Shown here in pieces: positions 1 to 8,678 of a DNA stretch of 38,555 nt. The DNA comes from Methanobacteriota archaeon (GTDB taxonomy: Archaea; Thermoplasmatota; Thermoplasmata; Methanomassiliicoccales; UBA472), in assembly GCA_021372315.1 (NCBI GenBank), contig JAJFUT010000012.1, positions 1 through 38,555 of the forward strand. Reading direction: 5' to 3'. Numbering within the stretch: position 1 is the stretch's first letter; each line of letters begins with the position of its first letter. The position numbers were made by a program, and so were the translations under genes. The notes beneath the pieces are model-generated. The model made no database searches and had not been told where the DNA came from. It saw nothing but the letters and a program-made list of their open reading frames with translations.

Positions 1-2
1 CG

Positions 3-1886
3 AGGATGATGAACAGAGCGTTCTCGCATAACAGGGAAGACCTCGTGGACGTAGAGCTTCAGGGATTGAGGCCATCCGATGCGGAAGAGGTGGTCCGCCG
101 TGCCGGGCATGAAGCGGATGGATTGTCCCTCGAAGGGACGAAAGGAAACCCTCTGCTCATCCAGATGGCTGTTCGAAGCAGAGGCGGCGAGGAACCGAGA
201 TCGCCATCGGATTATGTCGATAATCTCTGGTCACATCTGTCAGAGAAGGAAAGAGAGTGTCTCAAAGCCCTCGCAATATACCGAGAGTTCGTGCCGCCAG
301 CAGCTCTTAACAAGGATACGGACGTCATCTTCGATCTGAGGGCCAAAGGGATCGTGCAAAAGAGGGAAAGCTGGGTCATGCTTCATGACCTGATAGGGAG
401 CAGGGTCCGGCAGCTCACGGCCGAAGAGGAGAGGGTACCCCTTCATAAGACGGCCTGGGAATATTATTCCAAATTGCCCGACCGGGACCATCTTATGGAG
501 GGCATGTACCATCTGGCAGAGGCCGGGGATCGCGAGTTGTTCGTCGATGTCCTTGACAGGAATGGAGAATCCCTCCTGGATAGGCCAGACGATCTCATTG
601 CCCTTGTCGACAAGATGCGGCCCAAGGTCGCTGACAGAACATCGGACCTGACCCTGCTCTTTTGGCGCGCAAGGGCTTTGCTCTCCCTAGAACGCTATGA
701 CGATGCGGAACGCGCTCTCGATACCATCCTGACCGCGGAGGAGGTAGGTCCGAAGATGAAGGGGTCGGCGCTCGAAACCTTGGCGGACCTCCATCATATG
801 GTCGAGGAATGGGACGAGGCGCTCGCCGGGTACAAGAAAGCCCTGGCGCATTACGAGGCCTCGAGAGACCCCGGTTCTCAGGCCAGGGAATGGCTGAACA
901 TCGGACGGACGCTGCGCATCAGGGGCGATCGGACGGCCTCCCTGGAAGCCTACGACAGAGCGGAATCGCTCGTGCCGAAGGATAAGAGGCTGATCGCCCT
1001 GATCTTTAACAACCGAGGCATGGTCGAATGGGGTGCGGGAAGGCTCGAGGAGGCCGAGAGGGAGTTTCGCGAATCGATAAGAAGGTCAAGGGAGAACAAG
1101 GACCCTCTGTCCGAAGGAATGGCCCTTCAGAATCTCGTAGATTTGTATCAAGAATCGCTGAGATATGACGAGATGATGCTCGCAGGACGTGATGCCTCTG
1201 ACGCTTTCATCAGAGCTGACGATTTCGACTCGTATGCTAACATGCAGATCGGGATCGCGTCGCATCTCGAAAGGAGCGGAAGGCCGCATCAGGCGCTGGA
1301 GGTGCTGCAGCAAGCCCTATCGAAGATCAAGGGGTCCGTCCTCGCTCCCGGCCATGCATCGACCCGCGCCAAGATATCGATCAGCGAGATGGAGATGTTC
1401 AGACGGATGGGCAGGCCGAGGGAATCGATCGAGGCCGGCAGGGGTTTTGAAAGGTCCAAGACGCTCCCGGCCGACGTGGCAGCTCGGTTGGGTCTGGAGA
1501 TGGCTTTGGCCGAGGCGGACCTCGGGGAGCTGGATAAGGCTTTGTCTCACCTTGACATGGCAGCATCCTTGCTGACCGAGGCTGGGGACCAGGTGGGCCT
1601 TATTCTCGTCCTTATAGAAAAAGGCGAGATCGAGGAACGACGCGGGAATTCGGAAGAGGCCTCGAAACTATACCGCGAAGCGGCCTGGAGAGCGGATGGC
1701 ACCGGGGACAAGATGGGGCTGGCCACGGCGCTTGAATATCTTTTCTACATAATCGGGAATGAAATGGAGGAAGGGAGGATGGCAAAGGAGAGAGCCATCA
1801 GGACCTATGATGAGCTGGCATTGCCTGAAAGGGCCGCGAGGATCGAGGCGAACCTTGGCGACCGCCCCACTGTCGATCGTTCATAG
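3..1886 (+). CDS. STAND-type ATPase/TPR protein, 3' part (5' truncated)
   Basis: The reading frame is open to the window edge, and the visible start at position 6 (MMNRAF) falls inside a conserved-looking domain, so the true start lies upstream. Residues about 15-60 (LQGLRPSDAEEV, then GTKGNPLLIQMA) resemble the helical lid that follows the nucleotide-binding domain of STAND/AAA ATPases. Residues about 70-150 look like a winged helix (LSEKERECLKALAIY, VMLHDLIGSRVRQL). From about residue 210 the protein is a run of paired helices of TPR type (RYDDAERALDTIL, WDEALAGYKKALAHYE, AGRLEEAEREFRESIRRS). Such proteins are usually regulators or scaffolds, and the Walker motifs would lie outside the window. 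No partner gene is visible. The gene ends in TAG. Confidence 0.75.
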   Translation, partial: RMMNRAFSHNREDLVDVELQGLRPSDAEEVVRRAGHEADGLSLEGTKGNPLLIQMAVRSRGGEEPRSPSDYVDNLWSHLSEKERECLKALAIYREFVPPAALNKDTDVIFDLRAKGIVQKRESWVMLHDLIGSRVRQLTAEEERVPLHKTAWEYYSKLPDRDHLMEGMYHLAEAGDRELFVDVLDRNGESLLDRPDDLIALVDKMRPKVADRTSDLTLLFWRARALLSLERYDDAERALDTILTAEEVGPKMKGSALETLADLHHMVEEWDEALAGYKKALAHYEASRDPGSQAREWLNIGRTLRIRGDRTASLEAYDRAESLVPKDKRLIALIFNNRGMVEWGAGRLEEAEREFRESIRRSRENKDPLSEGMALQNLVDLYQESLRYDEMMLAGRDASDAFIRADDFDSYANMQIGIASHLERSGRPHQALEVLQQALSKIKGSVLAPGHASTRAKISISEMEMFRRMGRPRESIEAGRGFERSKTLPADVAARLGLEMALAEADLGELDKALSHLDMAASLLTEAGDQVGLILVLIEKGEIEERRGNSEEASKLYREAAWRADGTGDKMGLATALEYLFYIIGNEMEEGRMAKERAIRTYDELALPERAARIEANLGDRPTVDRS

Positions 1887-1925
1887 GACCTGAACGCGAT
1901 TTATCATTGCATCCCTTTCCCAAAG

Positions 1926-1933
1926 TTTTTATC
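1926..1933 (+). promoter_or_regulatory. TATA-like box for the pus10-ksgA operon
   Basis: The T-rich box TTTTTATC is centred about 27 bases ahead of the pus10 ATG and no SD motif lies between them. This spacing puts the transcript start at or next to the ATG, the layout of archaeal leaderless genes. Confidence 0.45.
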
Positions 1934-1955
1934 ATGCCCCGCGTTCGCTCGAACG

Positions 1956-3197
1956 ATGAACCCATTGACCGAGCGTGCTGAGAAGGCCTTGAGCCAGCAT
2001 GACCTGTGCGACCATTGCCTTGGAAGGCTCTTCGCCAGGGTCAGCACCGGGCTTACCAACGACGTGCGCGGCATATCTGTAAGGATGGCCCTGAACGTCG
2101 AGCTCGCGCTCGAGGACAAGGACCCTTATCTTCACAGATCAAGCTGTTACGTGTGCGAGGACATCTTCGACACAGTCCCCCGTTTCGCCCAGGCTGCCGC
2201 GGAGGCCCTGAGCAAGGTGGAGTTCAACAACTTCCTCGTCGGCACCAGGGTCGACCCGCTCATCTCGGAGAGGGAGGAGCAGATGTGGTCCATCGTCGGC
2301 CAGGAGATGACCGAGCCGATCAAGGCAGAGCTCAACCAGGAGATAGGAAAGGCCCTTGAGAAGCTCATCGCCAAGCCGGTCGAGTTCAAGGCGCCCGACG
2401 TCGTGGCGCTCGTCGACACCCGGTTCGCGCACGTCGAGATAGACGTCGCCCCTCTCTTCGTCTACGGGCGCTACCTCAAGTACTCCAGGGAGATCCCGCA
2501 GACCTACTGGCCCTGCCGCACCTGCAAGGGGAAGGGCTGCCAGAAGTGCAATGGCACCGGTAAGCAGTACCAGACGAGCGTGCAGGAGATCATCGCCGGG
2601 CCGATCATGAGGGCCGCCGAGGGCGAGGAGCACTTCATGCACGGCATGGGCAGGGAGGACATCGACGCCCGCATGCTCGGGACTGGCCGTCCGTTCGTCA
2701 TCGAGATCCGAGACCCGAAGAAGAGGCTTATCGACCTCAAGGCCTTGGAGGAAGAGGTCAACGCGTCCGGTAAGGACCGGGTCGGCGTGATCGGGCTCAG
2801 GTTCAGCACCAGGGAGGAGGTCCGGGAAATTAAGCTAGCCTCCCCCGACAAGGCATATAGGGTGGTCGTAGCCCATCACGGTAAAGTTAATAAGGAGAGA
2901 GTGATTGAGGTTTTCCACACAATCGACCGCACCTGCATCAGCCAGCAGACGCCCTCGAGGGTGCAGCATCGCCGGGCCGACCTGGACCGGCAGAAGACGA
3001 TCATCATGGCCGAGCTCGAATCGTTCGACCAGGAGACCATGACCATCTTCCTCCGCACGCAATCAGGGACCTATGTCAAGGAGTTCGTGCACGGAGACAA
3101 CGGCAGGACGAAACCGTCGCTGTCGGAGCTGTTCGCCACCCCGCTGGAAGTACTGGCGCTGGACGTGGTCGAGATTAACGATAACACAGAGGTATAG
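1956..3197 (+). CDS. pus10: tRNA pseudouridine synthase Pus10
   Basis: Archaeal Pus10 makes pseudouridine 54 and/or 55 in the T-loop of tRNA, replacing bacterial TruB there. The 413-residue length fits the family. The N-terminal zinc/THUMP-like module shows CDHCLGRLF near residue 18, CYVCEDIF near 65, and a CRTC...CQKCNGTG cluster near 188-203. The catalytic domain carries the expected aspartate in GREDIDARMLGTGRPF (residues about 232-247). The C-terminus has SGTYVKEFVHGD, typical of the pseudouridine synthase fold. It starts on ATG about 27 bases after a TATA-like box and ends in TAG, 2 bases before rpl21e, so it heads an operon of translation and transcription genes. Confidence 0.95.
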   Translation: MNPLTERAEKALSQHDLCDHCLGRLFARVSTGLTNDVRGISVRMALNVELALEDKDPYLHRSSCYVCEDIFDTVPRFAQAAAEALSKVEFNNFLVGTRVDPLISEREEQMWSIVGQEMTEPIKAELNQEIGKALEKLIAKPVEFKAPDVVALVDTRFAHVEIDVAPLFVYGRYLKYSREIPQTYWPCRTCKGKGCQKCNGTGKQYQTSVQEIIAGPIMRAAEGEEHFMHGMGREDIDARMLGTGRPFVIEIRDPKKRLIDLKALEEEVNASGKDRVGVIGLRFSTREEVREIKLASPDKAYRVVVAHHGKVNKERVIEVFHTIDRTCISQQTPSRVQHRRADLDRQKTIIMAELESFDQETMTIFLRTQSGTYVKEFVHGDNGRTKPSLSELFATPLEVLALDVVEINDNTEV

Positions 3198-3199
3198 AT

Positions 3200-3496
3200 A
3201 TGGTAAAACCGTCACATGGATTGAGGCGAAGGGGTAGGCAGATCCTTAGAAGGACACCGCGCAACCGCGGACTTTCACCCATCACTCACGAGTTTCAGGT
3301 GTTTGAGAGCGGAGAGAAGGCCAACTTGTTCATCGACCCCAGCGTTCACAAGGGAGCCCCGCACTTGCGCTTCCACGGCAAGACCGGGACCGTTGTGGGC
3401 CAGCAGGGAAGGGCCTATGTCCTGGAGGTCAAGGATGGCAACAAGATCAAGATCGTCTGCTGCCTGCCACAACACCTCAGGAAGAACAATCCGTAA
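3200..3496 (+). CDS. rpl21e: 50S ribosomal protein L21e
   Basis: The 98-residue basic protein has the L21e signature: MVKPSHGLRRRGRQ at the N-terminus, then DPSVHKGAPHLRFHGKTGTV and the C-terminal PQHLRKN. L21e sits on the large subunit near the 5S rRNA. The ATG follows the pus10 stop by 2 bases with a GAGGT-type SD just before that stop, so translation is probably coupled. Adjacency to rpoF, DUF655 and ksgA is a common archaeal gene order. Confidence 0.97.
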   Translation: MVKPSHGLRRRGRQILRRTPRNRGLSPITHEFQVFESGEKANLFIDPSVHKGAPHLRFHGKTGTVVGQQGRAYVLEVKDGNKIKIVCCLPQHLRKNNP

Positions 3497-3507
3497 AGGT
3501 GCTTAAA

Positions 3508-3828
3508 ATGAGCGAGGAGCGCTACGTCTCCCTGGCAGAGGTCAAGGAGATGCTTGAGACGGAATCGGCGAAGAGAGAGCTCACCCCGGAGCAGAAGCTT
3601 TCCCTGGACCACGCATCGAAGTTCGCTAAGATCGAGGTTAAGAAAGCACGCAAGCTCAGGGAGGAGCTGTGCGAGATCGACTTCATCGCGCCGGCCATGG
3701 CCGCGAAGATAGTCGACCTCATGCCGACCCATGTGGAAGACGTCCGCATACTGTTCACCAAGGAGCGCCTTGTCCTCGACAAAAAACAGATTGAACAGAT
3801 TCTTAAACTGGTCGAGAAATACCTCTAA
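3508..3828 (+). CDS. rpoF: DNA-directed RNA polymerase subunit F (Rpb4 homologue)
   Basis: About 106 residues. The acidic helical protein (YVSLAEVKEMLE, LSLDHASKFAKI, then VDLMPTHVEDVRILF) matches archaeal RpoF, which pairs with RpoE to form the Rpb4/7 stalk of RNA polymerase that binds emerging RNA and helps open the promoter. The C-terminal HRDC-like half ends KKQIEQILKLVEKYL. Two starts are possible: GTG at 3499 or ATG at 3508. The ATG is chosen because GGTG sits at a normal SD distance before it and the family starts near this point. It ends 8 bases before the DUF655 gene. Confidence 0.93.
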   Translation: MSEERYVSLAEVKEMLETESAKRELTPEQKLSLDHASKFAKIEVKKARKLREELCEIDFIAPAMAAKIVDLMPTHVEDVRILFTKERLVLDKKQIEQILKLVEKYL

Positions 3829-3836
3829 GGTTGGTG

Positions 3837-4391
3837 TTGACCTTGGAAGACTTCGCGCATATCTTAGATTTCTTGCCGACGGGCTCGTCCCAGAACAAAA
3901 TGTACCTGAGGGAGCCGCTGGCCTATGCCCTGGGCAGCGAAGAGTTCAAGCTCTTCGAGCTCGTGCCGAAGCAGAACGTCATCGTCAACATCGGCGACCG
4001 CGTCTACATAGGCAAAGAGGCCGAGAAGCGCGACAAGATCCTCCACGTCAAGAGGCGTGTCTCGTTCGAGGAGCTTACATCGGCGGCCCAATCGGAACTG
4101 CCGTTCGTCATAGCGGAGATCGTCAAGCTGGAGGAGCCCCGGTTCTTGAAGTTCTTCAACGAGTCCCAGCCGCTGACGATACGCCAGCACATGCTCGAGC
4201 TGCTGCCGGGCCTGGGCAAGAAGACGATGATGTCGATCCTCGACGAGAGGAAGAAGGGGCCGTTCACCAGCTTCGACGATCTGGCGAAGAGGGTCCCGTC
4301 CCTGAAGCACCCGATAAAGGTCGTCACCAACAGGATAATGATGGAGCTCAACGACCCGCATCAGAAGTACCGCATCTTCGTTTCCAGATGA
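3837..4391 (+). CDS. DUF655 family protein
   Basis: This is the conserved archaeal DUF655 protein found between rpoF and ksgA. The family has an N-terminal OB-like part (YIGKEAEKRDKILHVKRRV) and a C-terminal helix-hairpin-helix-like part (MLELLPGLGKKTMMSILDER). The conserved N-terminus FAHILDFLPTG is present. It probably binds nucleic acid, and its position suggests a role in rRNA or translation, but its exact function is not established. The start is ambiguous between TTG 3831, GTG 3834 and TTG 3837. AAGG at 3827-3830 is best spaced for 3837. It ends 9 bases before ksgA. Confidence 0.88.
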   Translation: MTLEDFAHILDFLPTGSSQNKMYLREPLAYALGSEEFKLFELVPKQNVIVNIGDRVYIGKEAEKRDKILHVKRRVSFEELTSAAQSELPFVIAEIVKLEEPRFLKFFNESQPLTIRQHMLELLPGLGKKTMMSILDERKKGPFTSFDDLAKRVPSLKHPIKVVTNRIMMELNDPHQKYRIFVSR

Positions 4392-4400
4392 GAAGAGCAC

Positions 4401-5219
4401 ATGAGGCCCGCGGAGATCAAGGCCATCTTGGCCCCCCTGTCCCTGACGCCGACGAAGGGCAGGGGCCAGAACTTTCTGACCGATGATCTCGTGGCTGAGA
4501 AGGAGGTCGACTATCTAGGCATCGAAGATGGCGATGCCGTCCTCGAGGTCGGACCGGGCCTGGGCGTTCTGACGGACAAGCTCGTTAAGGCCCCCGTCTC
4601 TCTCAAGGCCATCGAGCTGGACGACGCCCTGGTCCCATACCTCCGAAAAAGATTTCCTGACAAGGTCGACATTGTTCACGGCGACGCTCTGAGCATCGAA
4701 TGGCCCCGTTTCGACCGTTTCATCTCCAACGTCCCGTACAGCATCTCCTCGCCGTTGATATTCAAATTGCTGGATCATGATTTCAAGCAGGCGGTCGTCA
4801 TGGTCCAGAAGGAGTTCGCCGACCGGATGGGGGCGAAGGCGGACACGGACGATTACGGCCGGCTGTCCGTCGGCGTCTATTATCGGGCGGAGTGCGAGCC
4901 GCTCGACATCGTCAAAAGGAACTGCTTCTGGCCCGAGCCCGAGGTCGATTCGCGGATCGTCAGGCTTACGCGCAGGCCCGCGCCCTTTTCGATCAGGGAC
5001 GAGAGGCTGTTCTTCAAGCTCGTCGAGATGCTCTTCGCGCAGCGGAGGAAGAAGATATCCACGGTCCTCAAGAGATCGCATCTGATGGATGGGATGGAGG
5101 TCTCGGCGCTACCGCATATAGATAAGAGGGTGGAGGCGTTGTCCCCCGAGGAGATCGGGGAATTGGCGGACGCGATCTACGATGCCAGGGCTGAGCACAA
5201 AGGGAGGCGAACGGCATGA
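4401..5219 (+). CDS. ksgA: 16S rRNA (adenine-N6)-dimethyltransferase KsgA/RsmA
   Basis: A SAM-dependent methyltransferase that dimethylates two adjacent adenines in the 3' terminal loop of 16S rRNA. The family start GRGQNFL is present, followed by the SAM site LEVGPGLGVLT (motif I), ELD (end of beta-2), GDAL and the catalytic motif IV NVPYSISSP. The helical C-terminal domain has FAQRRKKISTVLK. At 272 residues it has the usual length. Its stop overlaps the DedA start in ATGA, so the two are translationally coupled. Confidence 0.96.
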   Translation: MRPAEIKAILAPLSLTPTKGRGQNFLTDDLVAEKEVDYLGIEDGDAVLEVGPGLGVLTDKLVKAPVSLKAIELDDALVPYLRKRFPDKVDIVHGDALSIEWPRFDRFISNVPYSISSPLIFKLLDHDFKQAVVMVQKEFADRMGAKADTDDYGRLSVGVYYRAECEPLDIVKRNCFWPEPEVDSRIVRLTRRPAPFSIRDERLFFKLVEMLFAQRRKKISTVLKRSHLMDGMEVSALPHIDKRVEALSPEEIGELADAIYDARAEHKGRRTA

Positions 5220-5848
5220 GCATAATTTCGGATCTGAGCAACTGGATCATAGATTTCATCGATGCCAGTGGCTACTTGGGACTTTTCGCCTCGATGTTCT
5301 TCGAAGGCATCATCACGCCGATCCCGAGCGAGATGGTCGTTCCTTTCGCCGGATACCTGGCGCAGACCGGCCGCCTCAACTTCGTCCTCGTCGTCCTGGC
5401 GGCCACGGCAGGGAGCACGGCTGGATCTACAGTGTCATATGCATTGGCCAGATATCTTGGAAGGCCTTTCTTCCTGAGGTACGGGAAATGGATATTCGTC
5501 GACGAGGAGACCCTCGACAAGGCTGACCGGTTCTTCGCCCGGCGCGGCAAGTACGCGGTGCTCCTGGGCCACATGGTCCTTGGCGTCCGCTCGATCATCT
5601 CGTATCCTGCTGGATTGACGAAGATGGATGTCAAGATGTTCATTCTCTTCACGTTCATCGGCGGACTTGTGTGGAACACCGTGCTGACCACGGCAGGTTA
5701 CATGCTCGGGTCGAAATGGATGGACTTCTGGGAGGCGACGGACGGCTGGGACACCGCTATTGTCGTCACGGTCGTGGTCGCGGTCGCCGCATACCTCCTC
5801 TGGAATTGGAACAGGAAAAGGAAGTCAAAGGCAAAGCCCTTGACCTGA
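5216..5848 (+). CDS. DedA/VTT-domain membrane protein
   Basis: The 210-residue membrane protein has the DedA hallmarks: the re-entrant segment FFEGIITPIPSEMVVPFAGYLA, the glycine-rich GSTAGSTVSYALARYLGR, and the second-half motif GVRSIISYPAGLTKM followed by FIGGLVWN. DedA proteins are linked to lipid carrier recycling, membrane homeostasis and proton-dependent transport. The exact substrate here is unknown. The C-terminus is a helix followed by a basic tail (WNWNRKRKSK). Its ATG overlaps the ksgA stop by 4 bases. Confidence 0.9.
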   Translation: MSIISDLSNWIIDFIDASGYLGLFASMFFEGIITPIPSEMVVPFAGYLAQTGRLNFVLVVLAATAGSTAGSTVSYALARYLGRPFFLRYGKWIFVDEETLDKADRFFARRGKYAVLLGHMVLGVRSIISYPAGLTKMDVKMFILFTFIGGLVWNTVLTTAGYMLGSKWMDFWEATDGWDTAIVVTVVVAVAAYLLWNWNRKRKSKAKPLT

Positions 5849-5883
5849 TATATCTGGCTAACTTTCTTTCTGTCTGGCTTCAA

Positions 5884-5898
5884 TGAAAATATATTTCA
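5884..5898. promoter_or_regulatory. AT-rich inverted repeat overlapping a TATA-like box
   Basis: TGAAA-ATATA-TTTCA lies about 45 bases upstream of the winged-helix gene. The centre AAAATATATTT is a plausible TATA box, and the symmetry would allow a dimeric regulator, perhaps the protein itself, to bind there. This rests on sequence symmetry only. Confidence 0.35.
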
Positions 5899-5942
5899 CA
5901 TTCAACTAGTTCCATCAGATACTGTTAAGATAAGTTCGATCC

Positions 5943-6230
5943 ATGATTTCTACAATGGACATCGATGAGGCGGCGCGTTGGGTCCGATCGGTGGACCGTA
6001 GGTTGATCGTCATGGAGGAGGCTTTCAACACCGATGTCATCAGGACGTCCGAAGTCGCCGGCAGGACGGGCAGGTCCGTGCAGAACATCAGCCGGGCGAT
6101 ACATGAGATGGAGGCGGAAGGTCTGGTGGAATGCATCACCCCTGAGAAGTCGACCTGGAAAAGATACCTCCTGACGCGAGAAGGGAGGATGGTCATGGAA
6201 TCGTTGATGGGCATGAAGACGCTGAAATGA
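5943..6230 (+). CDS. Winged-helix DNA-binding protein (MarR/ArsR-like)
   Basis: A 95-residue protein made almost only of a winged helix: an N-terminal helix (DEAARWVRSVDRR), the core VIRTSEVAGRTGRSVQNISRAIHEMEAEGLVE, and a wing containing KRYLLTREGRMVMESL. This pattern is usual for small archaeal transcription regulators of the MarR/ArsR superfamily. No ligand or cysteine site is visible. It stands alone between the ksgA operon and the convergent efflux operon. An inverted repeat over its TATA-like box suggests self-regulation, but that is inferred. Confidence 0.8.
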   Translation: MISTMDIDEAARWVRSVDRRLIVMEEAFNTDVIRTSEVAGRTGRSVQNISRAIHEMEAEGLVECITPEKSTWKRYLLTREGRMVMESLMGMKTLK

Positions 6231-6266
6231 GACCGCTCCGCTTTTCTCGTTCCAAGAACCGTTCAT

Positions 6267-6274
6267 AAAAAAAA
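6267..6274 (-). terminator. Oligo-U terminator of the TetR-MFS operon
   Basis: Eight consecutive A on the plus strand give eight U in RNA made from the minus strand, about 25 bases after the MFS stop. Archaeal RNA polymerase terminates at such U-runs. Confidence 0.55.
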
Positions 6275-6298
6275 GATGGATGGAAAGGGGTTTACAGC

Positions 6299-7912
6299 TC
6301 ACTGTTCTGGCACGAGCTCCTTCTCCGGGGGGGCGCCTTCCTCGTGATACTCGTCGGCGGTCTTCAATGGCACGCTCCTGATGAACAGGCTCGTGACCCA
6401 AGCGATGACGATGAAGCCCGCTCCGATGAGGAACATATAGGTTATGCTGTTGCTCAGCGAGAGCCTGATCGCCTCGAGGATGGCCGAAGGTATGCTGTCC
6501 GCCTCGGGCGAGAGCAATATGCCACCTAGGCTCGTCACGTCCGTCGTCGGAAGATAGTCGAACGAATCGGCAGGGAGGTTCGAGTTGAGCTCGGTGACCA
6601 TCCTTCTGTTCACTATGGAACCGAGCACGGCCACACCGATCGTGCCCCCGAGACCGCGGAACAGGCTCAGTCCCGATGTTGTGATGCCTATCTCGCTCTT
6701 CCTGACCACGTTCTGCGCTGCGACGATGTAGTTGGCCATGGTGAAACCTAAGCCCACGCCGGTGATGACGAGGTAGACGATGGCGTCCTCGATCGAGCTC
6801 CCCACGTGAAGCGTCGACAGCAGGAACAGGCCGAGCGCACCGAGCACTGGCCCTGTCACTATGAATATCTTGTAACCGAACCTCTTCAACGCGAACCCGC
6901 TGACGATCGATCCGACCATCGAGCCGAGCATCAGAGGGACGAGCACCTCTCCGCTGTACGTCGCGCTCATCCCTATGACCGTCTGAAGGAACAGCGGCAG
7001 GTATGATATGACTCCGAACATGCCGACCGACATCAGCATGAGAGCGATGCAGCCCAGGCTGAATATCGGCTCCTTGAACAGGTGAAGGGGCAGGACGGGG
7101 TCCTCCGCCTTCCTCTCCACCAATATGAACGCCACGAGCGCCACTGCCGATACGAGGCTAAGTCCGATGATCTCGATGCTGTCCCAGTCATATGTGCTGC
7201 CGCCCCAGGTGAGCACCAGCAGGAAGGATAGCAGGGAAATCGTCAATAGGGTCATGCCAGCGTAGTCGATCCTCTTCGATCTGTCCACGATTATCTTGGG
7301 GAACTTGAAGGAGGTTATGACTATCGCGGCGATGCCGACAGGCACGTTCACATAGAACACCCAGCGCCAGTCCATGTTGTCGACTATGAAGCCCCCGATC
7401 AGTGGACCGATTATGCTGGTCACTGCGAATATCGCACCGAGCATTCCCTGGATCTTTCCCCTTTCCGTCGGAGCGTACAGGTCGGCGACGGTGGCCATGG
7501 TCACTGGCATCATGACGCCTCCGCCAAGGCCCTGGAGCGCCCTGAACACGATGAGCTCCTCCATCGATTGGGACAGGCCGGCGAGGATCGAACCAGCTAG
7601 GAACAGCAGCATCCCGGCCAAGAATACCGGCTTGCGCCCGTATCTGTCGGAGAGCTTTCCGCCGATAGGGATCATGACCGTCTGGGCCAGCATGTAAGCT
7701 GTGAAGAGCCACGCATAGAGGTCCATCCCTCCAAGCTCGGCGACGATGTGCGGCAGGCTCGTCCCGACGATCGTACCGTCGAGGCCGGCCAGGAGCATGC
7801 CCAGGGCGAGCCCCAGCATGATGAATCCCCTTGTCTTCTTTATCTTGGGGTCGACCGGGGCCGCCTGGACAGGCGCGTCGGTCCCCTCCTTCTTCCTTTT
7901 AAGTTTGAACAA
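6299..7912 (-). CDS. MFS drug efflux transporter, EmrB/QacA (DHA2) family
   Basis: The 537-residue protein has about 14 membrane segments. Segment 1 holds the DHA2 signature LAGLDGTIVGTSLPHIVAELGG. Motif A is GGKLSDRYGRKPVF and motif C is GPLIGGFIVDNMDWRWVFYVNVPVG. The family exports hydrophobic drugs or toxins using the proton gradient. It follows the TetR gene by 14 bases on the same strand, so the two form a regulator-pump operon. Induction by a substrate that releases TetR from the operator at 8608-8622 is likely. The charged loop near residues 8-25 is cytoplasmic. It ends in TGA. Confidence 0.93.
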   Translation of the reverse strand: MFKLKRKKEGTDAPVQAAPVDPKIKKTRGFIMLGLALGMLLAGLDGTIVGTSLPHIVAELGGMDLYAWLFTAYMLAQTVMIPIGGKLSDRYGRKPVFLAGMLLFLAGSILAGLSQSMEELIVFRALQGLGGGVMMPVTMATVADLYAPTERGKIQGMLGAIFAVTSIIGPLIGGFIVDNMDWRWVFYVNVPVGIAAIVITSFKFPKIIVDRSKRIDYAGMTLLTISLLSFLLVLTWGGSTYDWDSIEIIGLSLVSAVALVAFILVERKAEDPVLPLHLFKEPIFSLGCIALMLMSVGMFGVISYLPLFLQTVIGMSATYSGEVLVPLMLGSMVGSIVSGFALKRFGYKIFIVTGPVLGALGLFLLSTLHVGSSIEDAIVYLVITGVGLGFTMANYIVAAQNVVRKSEIGITTSGLSLFRGLGGTIGVAVLGSIVNRRMVTELNSNLPADSFDYLPTTDVTSLGGILLSPEADSIPSAILEAIRLSLSNSITYMFLIGAGFIVIAWVTSLFIRSVPLKTADEYHEEGAPPEKELVPEQ

Positions 7913-7926
7913 CTTTACACCATCCT

Positions 7927-8595
7927 CTATGATCTGGATAAAATGACATGCGGTCCTTTTCGAGCGTGCTCCGGTAAGTGCTTCCTCAGTGACGAAAAGG
8001 TCCCTTCCTCCGCGCCCAATATCCTCTCCGTCAGATGACCGAGGACCTTTGCTGCGTACGCGGCGTTCACGGGCTCGTCAAGCTTCATCTTGTCGTGGGA
8101 GATGCCGCGGAATATCGAGAGCATGGCGATGGCCGATTCCCTCGGGTACGGCGTCTCGAAGACGCCCTCCTCGATGCCCTGCCTGATGATCGATTCGAGG
8201 GCCGGGAGCATGTGGTCCGTTCCCTTCTCCTCCATGGAGAAGTGCAGCGCCTGGTTCCTCTCCTCGTGGAACCATTTCATGAGCTCGCGGGAACGCTCCT
8301 TCATCATCTTGTTCGATGTCAAGATCTCATCGAACCGCTCCATCGCGGTGAGGCCTTCCTCGGACATGATGTCCTTGATGTTCGACTCGATCTCATCGGT
8401 CATCTTTGCCACCATGGCCGTCATGAGCATCTCCTTTGATTCGAAGTAGTAGTAGAACAGGCCCTTGGCCACGCCGACCCTTTCGACGATGTCCTCGACC
8501 GAGGTGCTTTCGAAGCCCTTCTCGCTGAAGAGAGCCTCGGCCGCATTGATGAACTCGCTTCGACGGCCGTCTGGTCCTGCTCTGTTCCTGCTCAT
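7927..8595 (-). CDS. TetR/AcrR family transcriptional repressor
   Basis: About 222 residues. The N-terminal helix-turn-helix is classical: RRSEFINAAEALFSEKGFESTSVEDIVERVGVAKGLFYYYFESKEML. The rest is the variable helical ligand and dimer domain. The frame extends upstream to a TTG at 8622, but that codon lies inside the operator palindrome and on the predicted transcript start, so the ATG at 8595 (MSRNRAG) is preferred. It lies 14 bases upstream of the MFS pump and almost certainly represses this operon. The ligand cannot be told from sequence. Confidence 0.92.
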   Translation of the reverse strand: MSRNRAGPDGRRSEFINAAEALFSEKGFESTSVEDIVERVGVAKGLFYYYFESKEMLMTAMVAKMTDEIESNIKDIMSEEGLTAMERFDEILTSNKMMKERSRELMKWFHEERNQALHFSMEEKGTDHMLPALESIIRQGIEEGVFETPYPRESAIAMLSIFRGISHDKMKLDEPVNAAYAAKVLGHLTERILGAEEGTFSSLRKHLPEHARKGPHVILSRS

Positions 8596-8607
8596 GTGAC
8601 CACTGTA

Positions 8608-8622
8608 TTGACCGTCGGTCAA
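8608..8622. promoter_or_regulatory. TetR operator palindrome
   Basis: TTGACCG-T-CGGTCAA is a perfect inverted repeat with 7-base arms. It lies 12 bases upstream of the TetR ATG and about 10 bases downstream of the TATA-like box, so it covers the expected transcript start. A bound repressor would block polymerase there. Confidence 0.75.
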
Positions 8623-8631
8623 ATTACCGAT

Positions 8632-8640
8632 GATATTTAA
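8632..8640 (-). promoter_or_regulatory. TATA-like box of the TetR-MFS operon
   Basis: Read on the minus strand, TTAAATATC lies about 25 bases upstream of the centre of the operator palindrome, as expected for an archaeal TATA box. The minus-strand orientation fits the TetR gene. Confidence 0.5.
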
Positions 8641-8678
8641 TCTTTATTGATGTAAAGAAAAATGAGGGGAAATGGTTT

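Noticed and set aside
3731-4486. 251-codon frame overlapping rpoF, DUF655 and ksgA
   Set aside because: Out of frame with three recognised genes and Arg/Ala/Gly-rich, so a compositional shadow.
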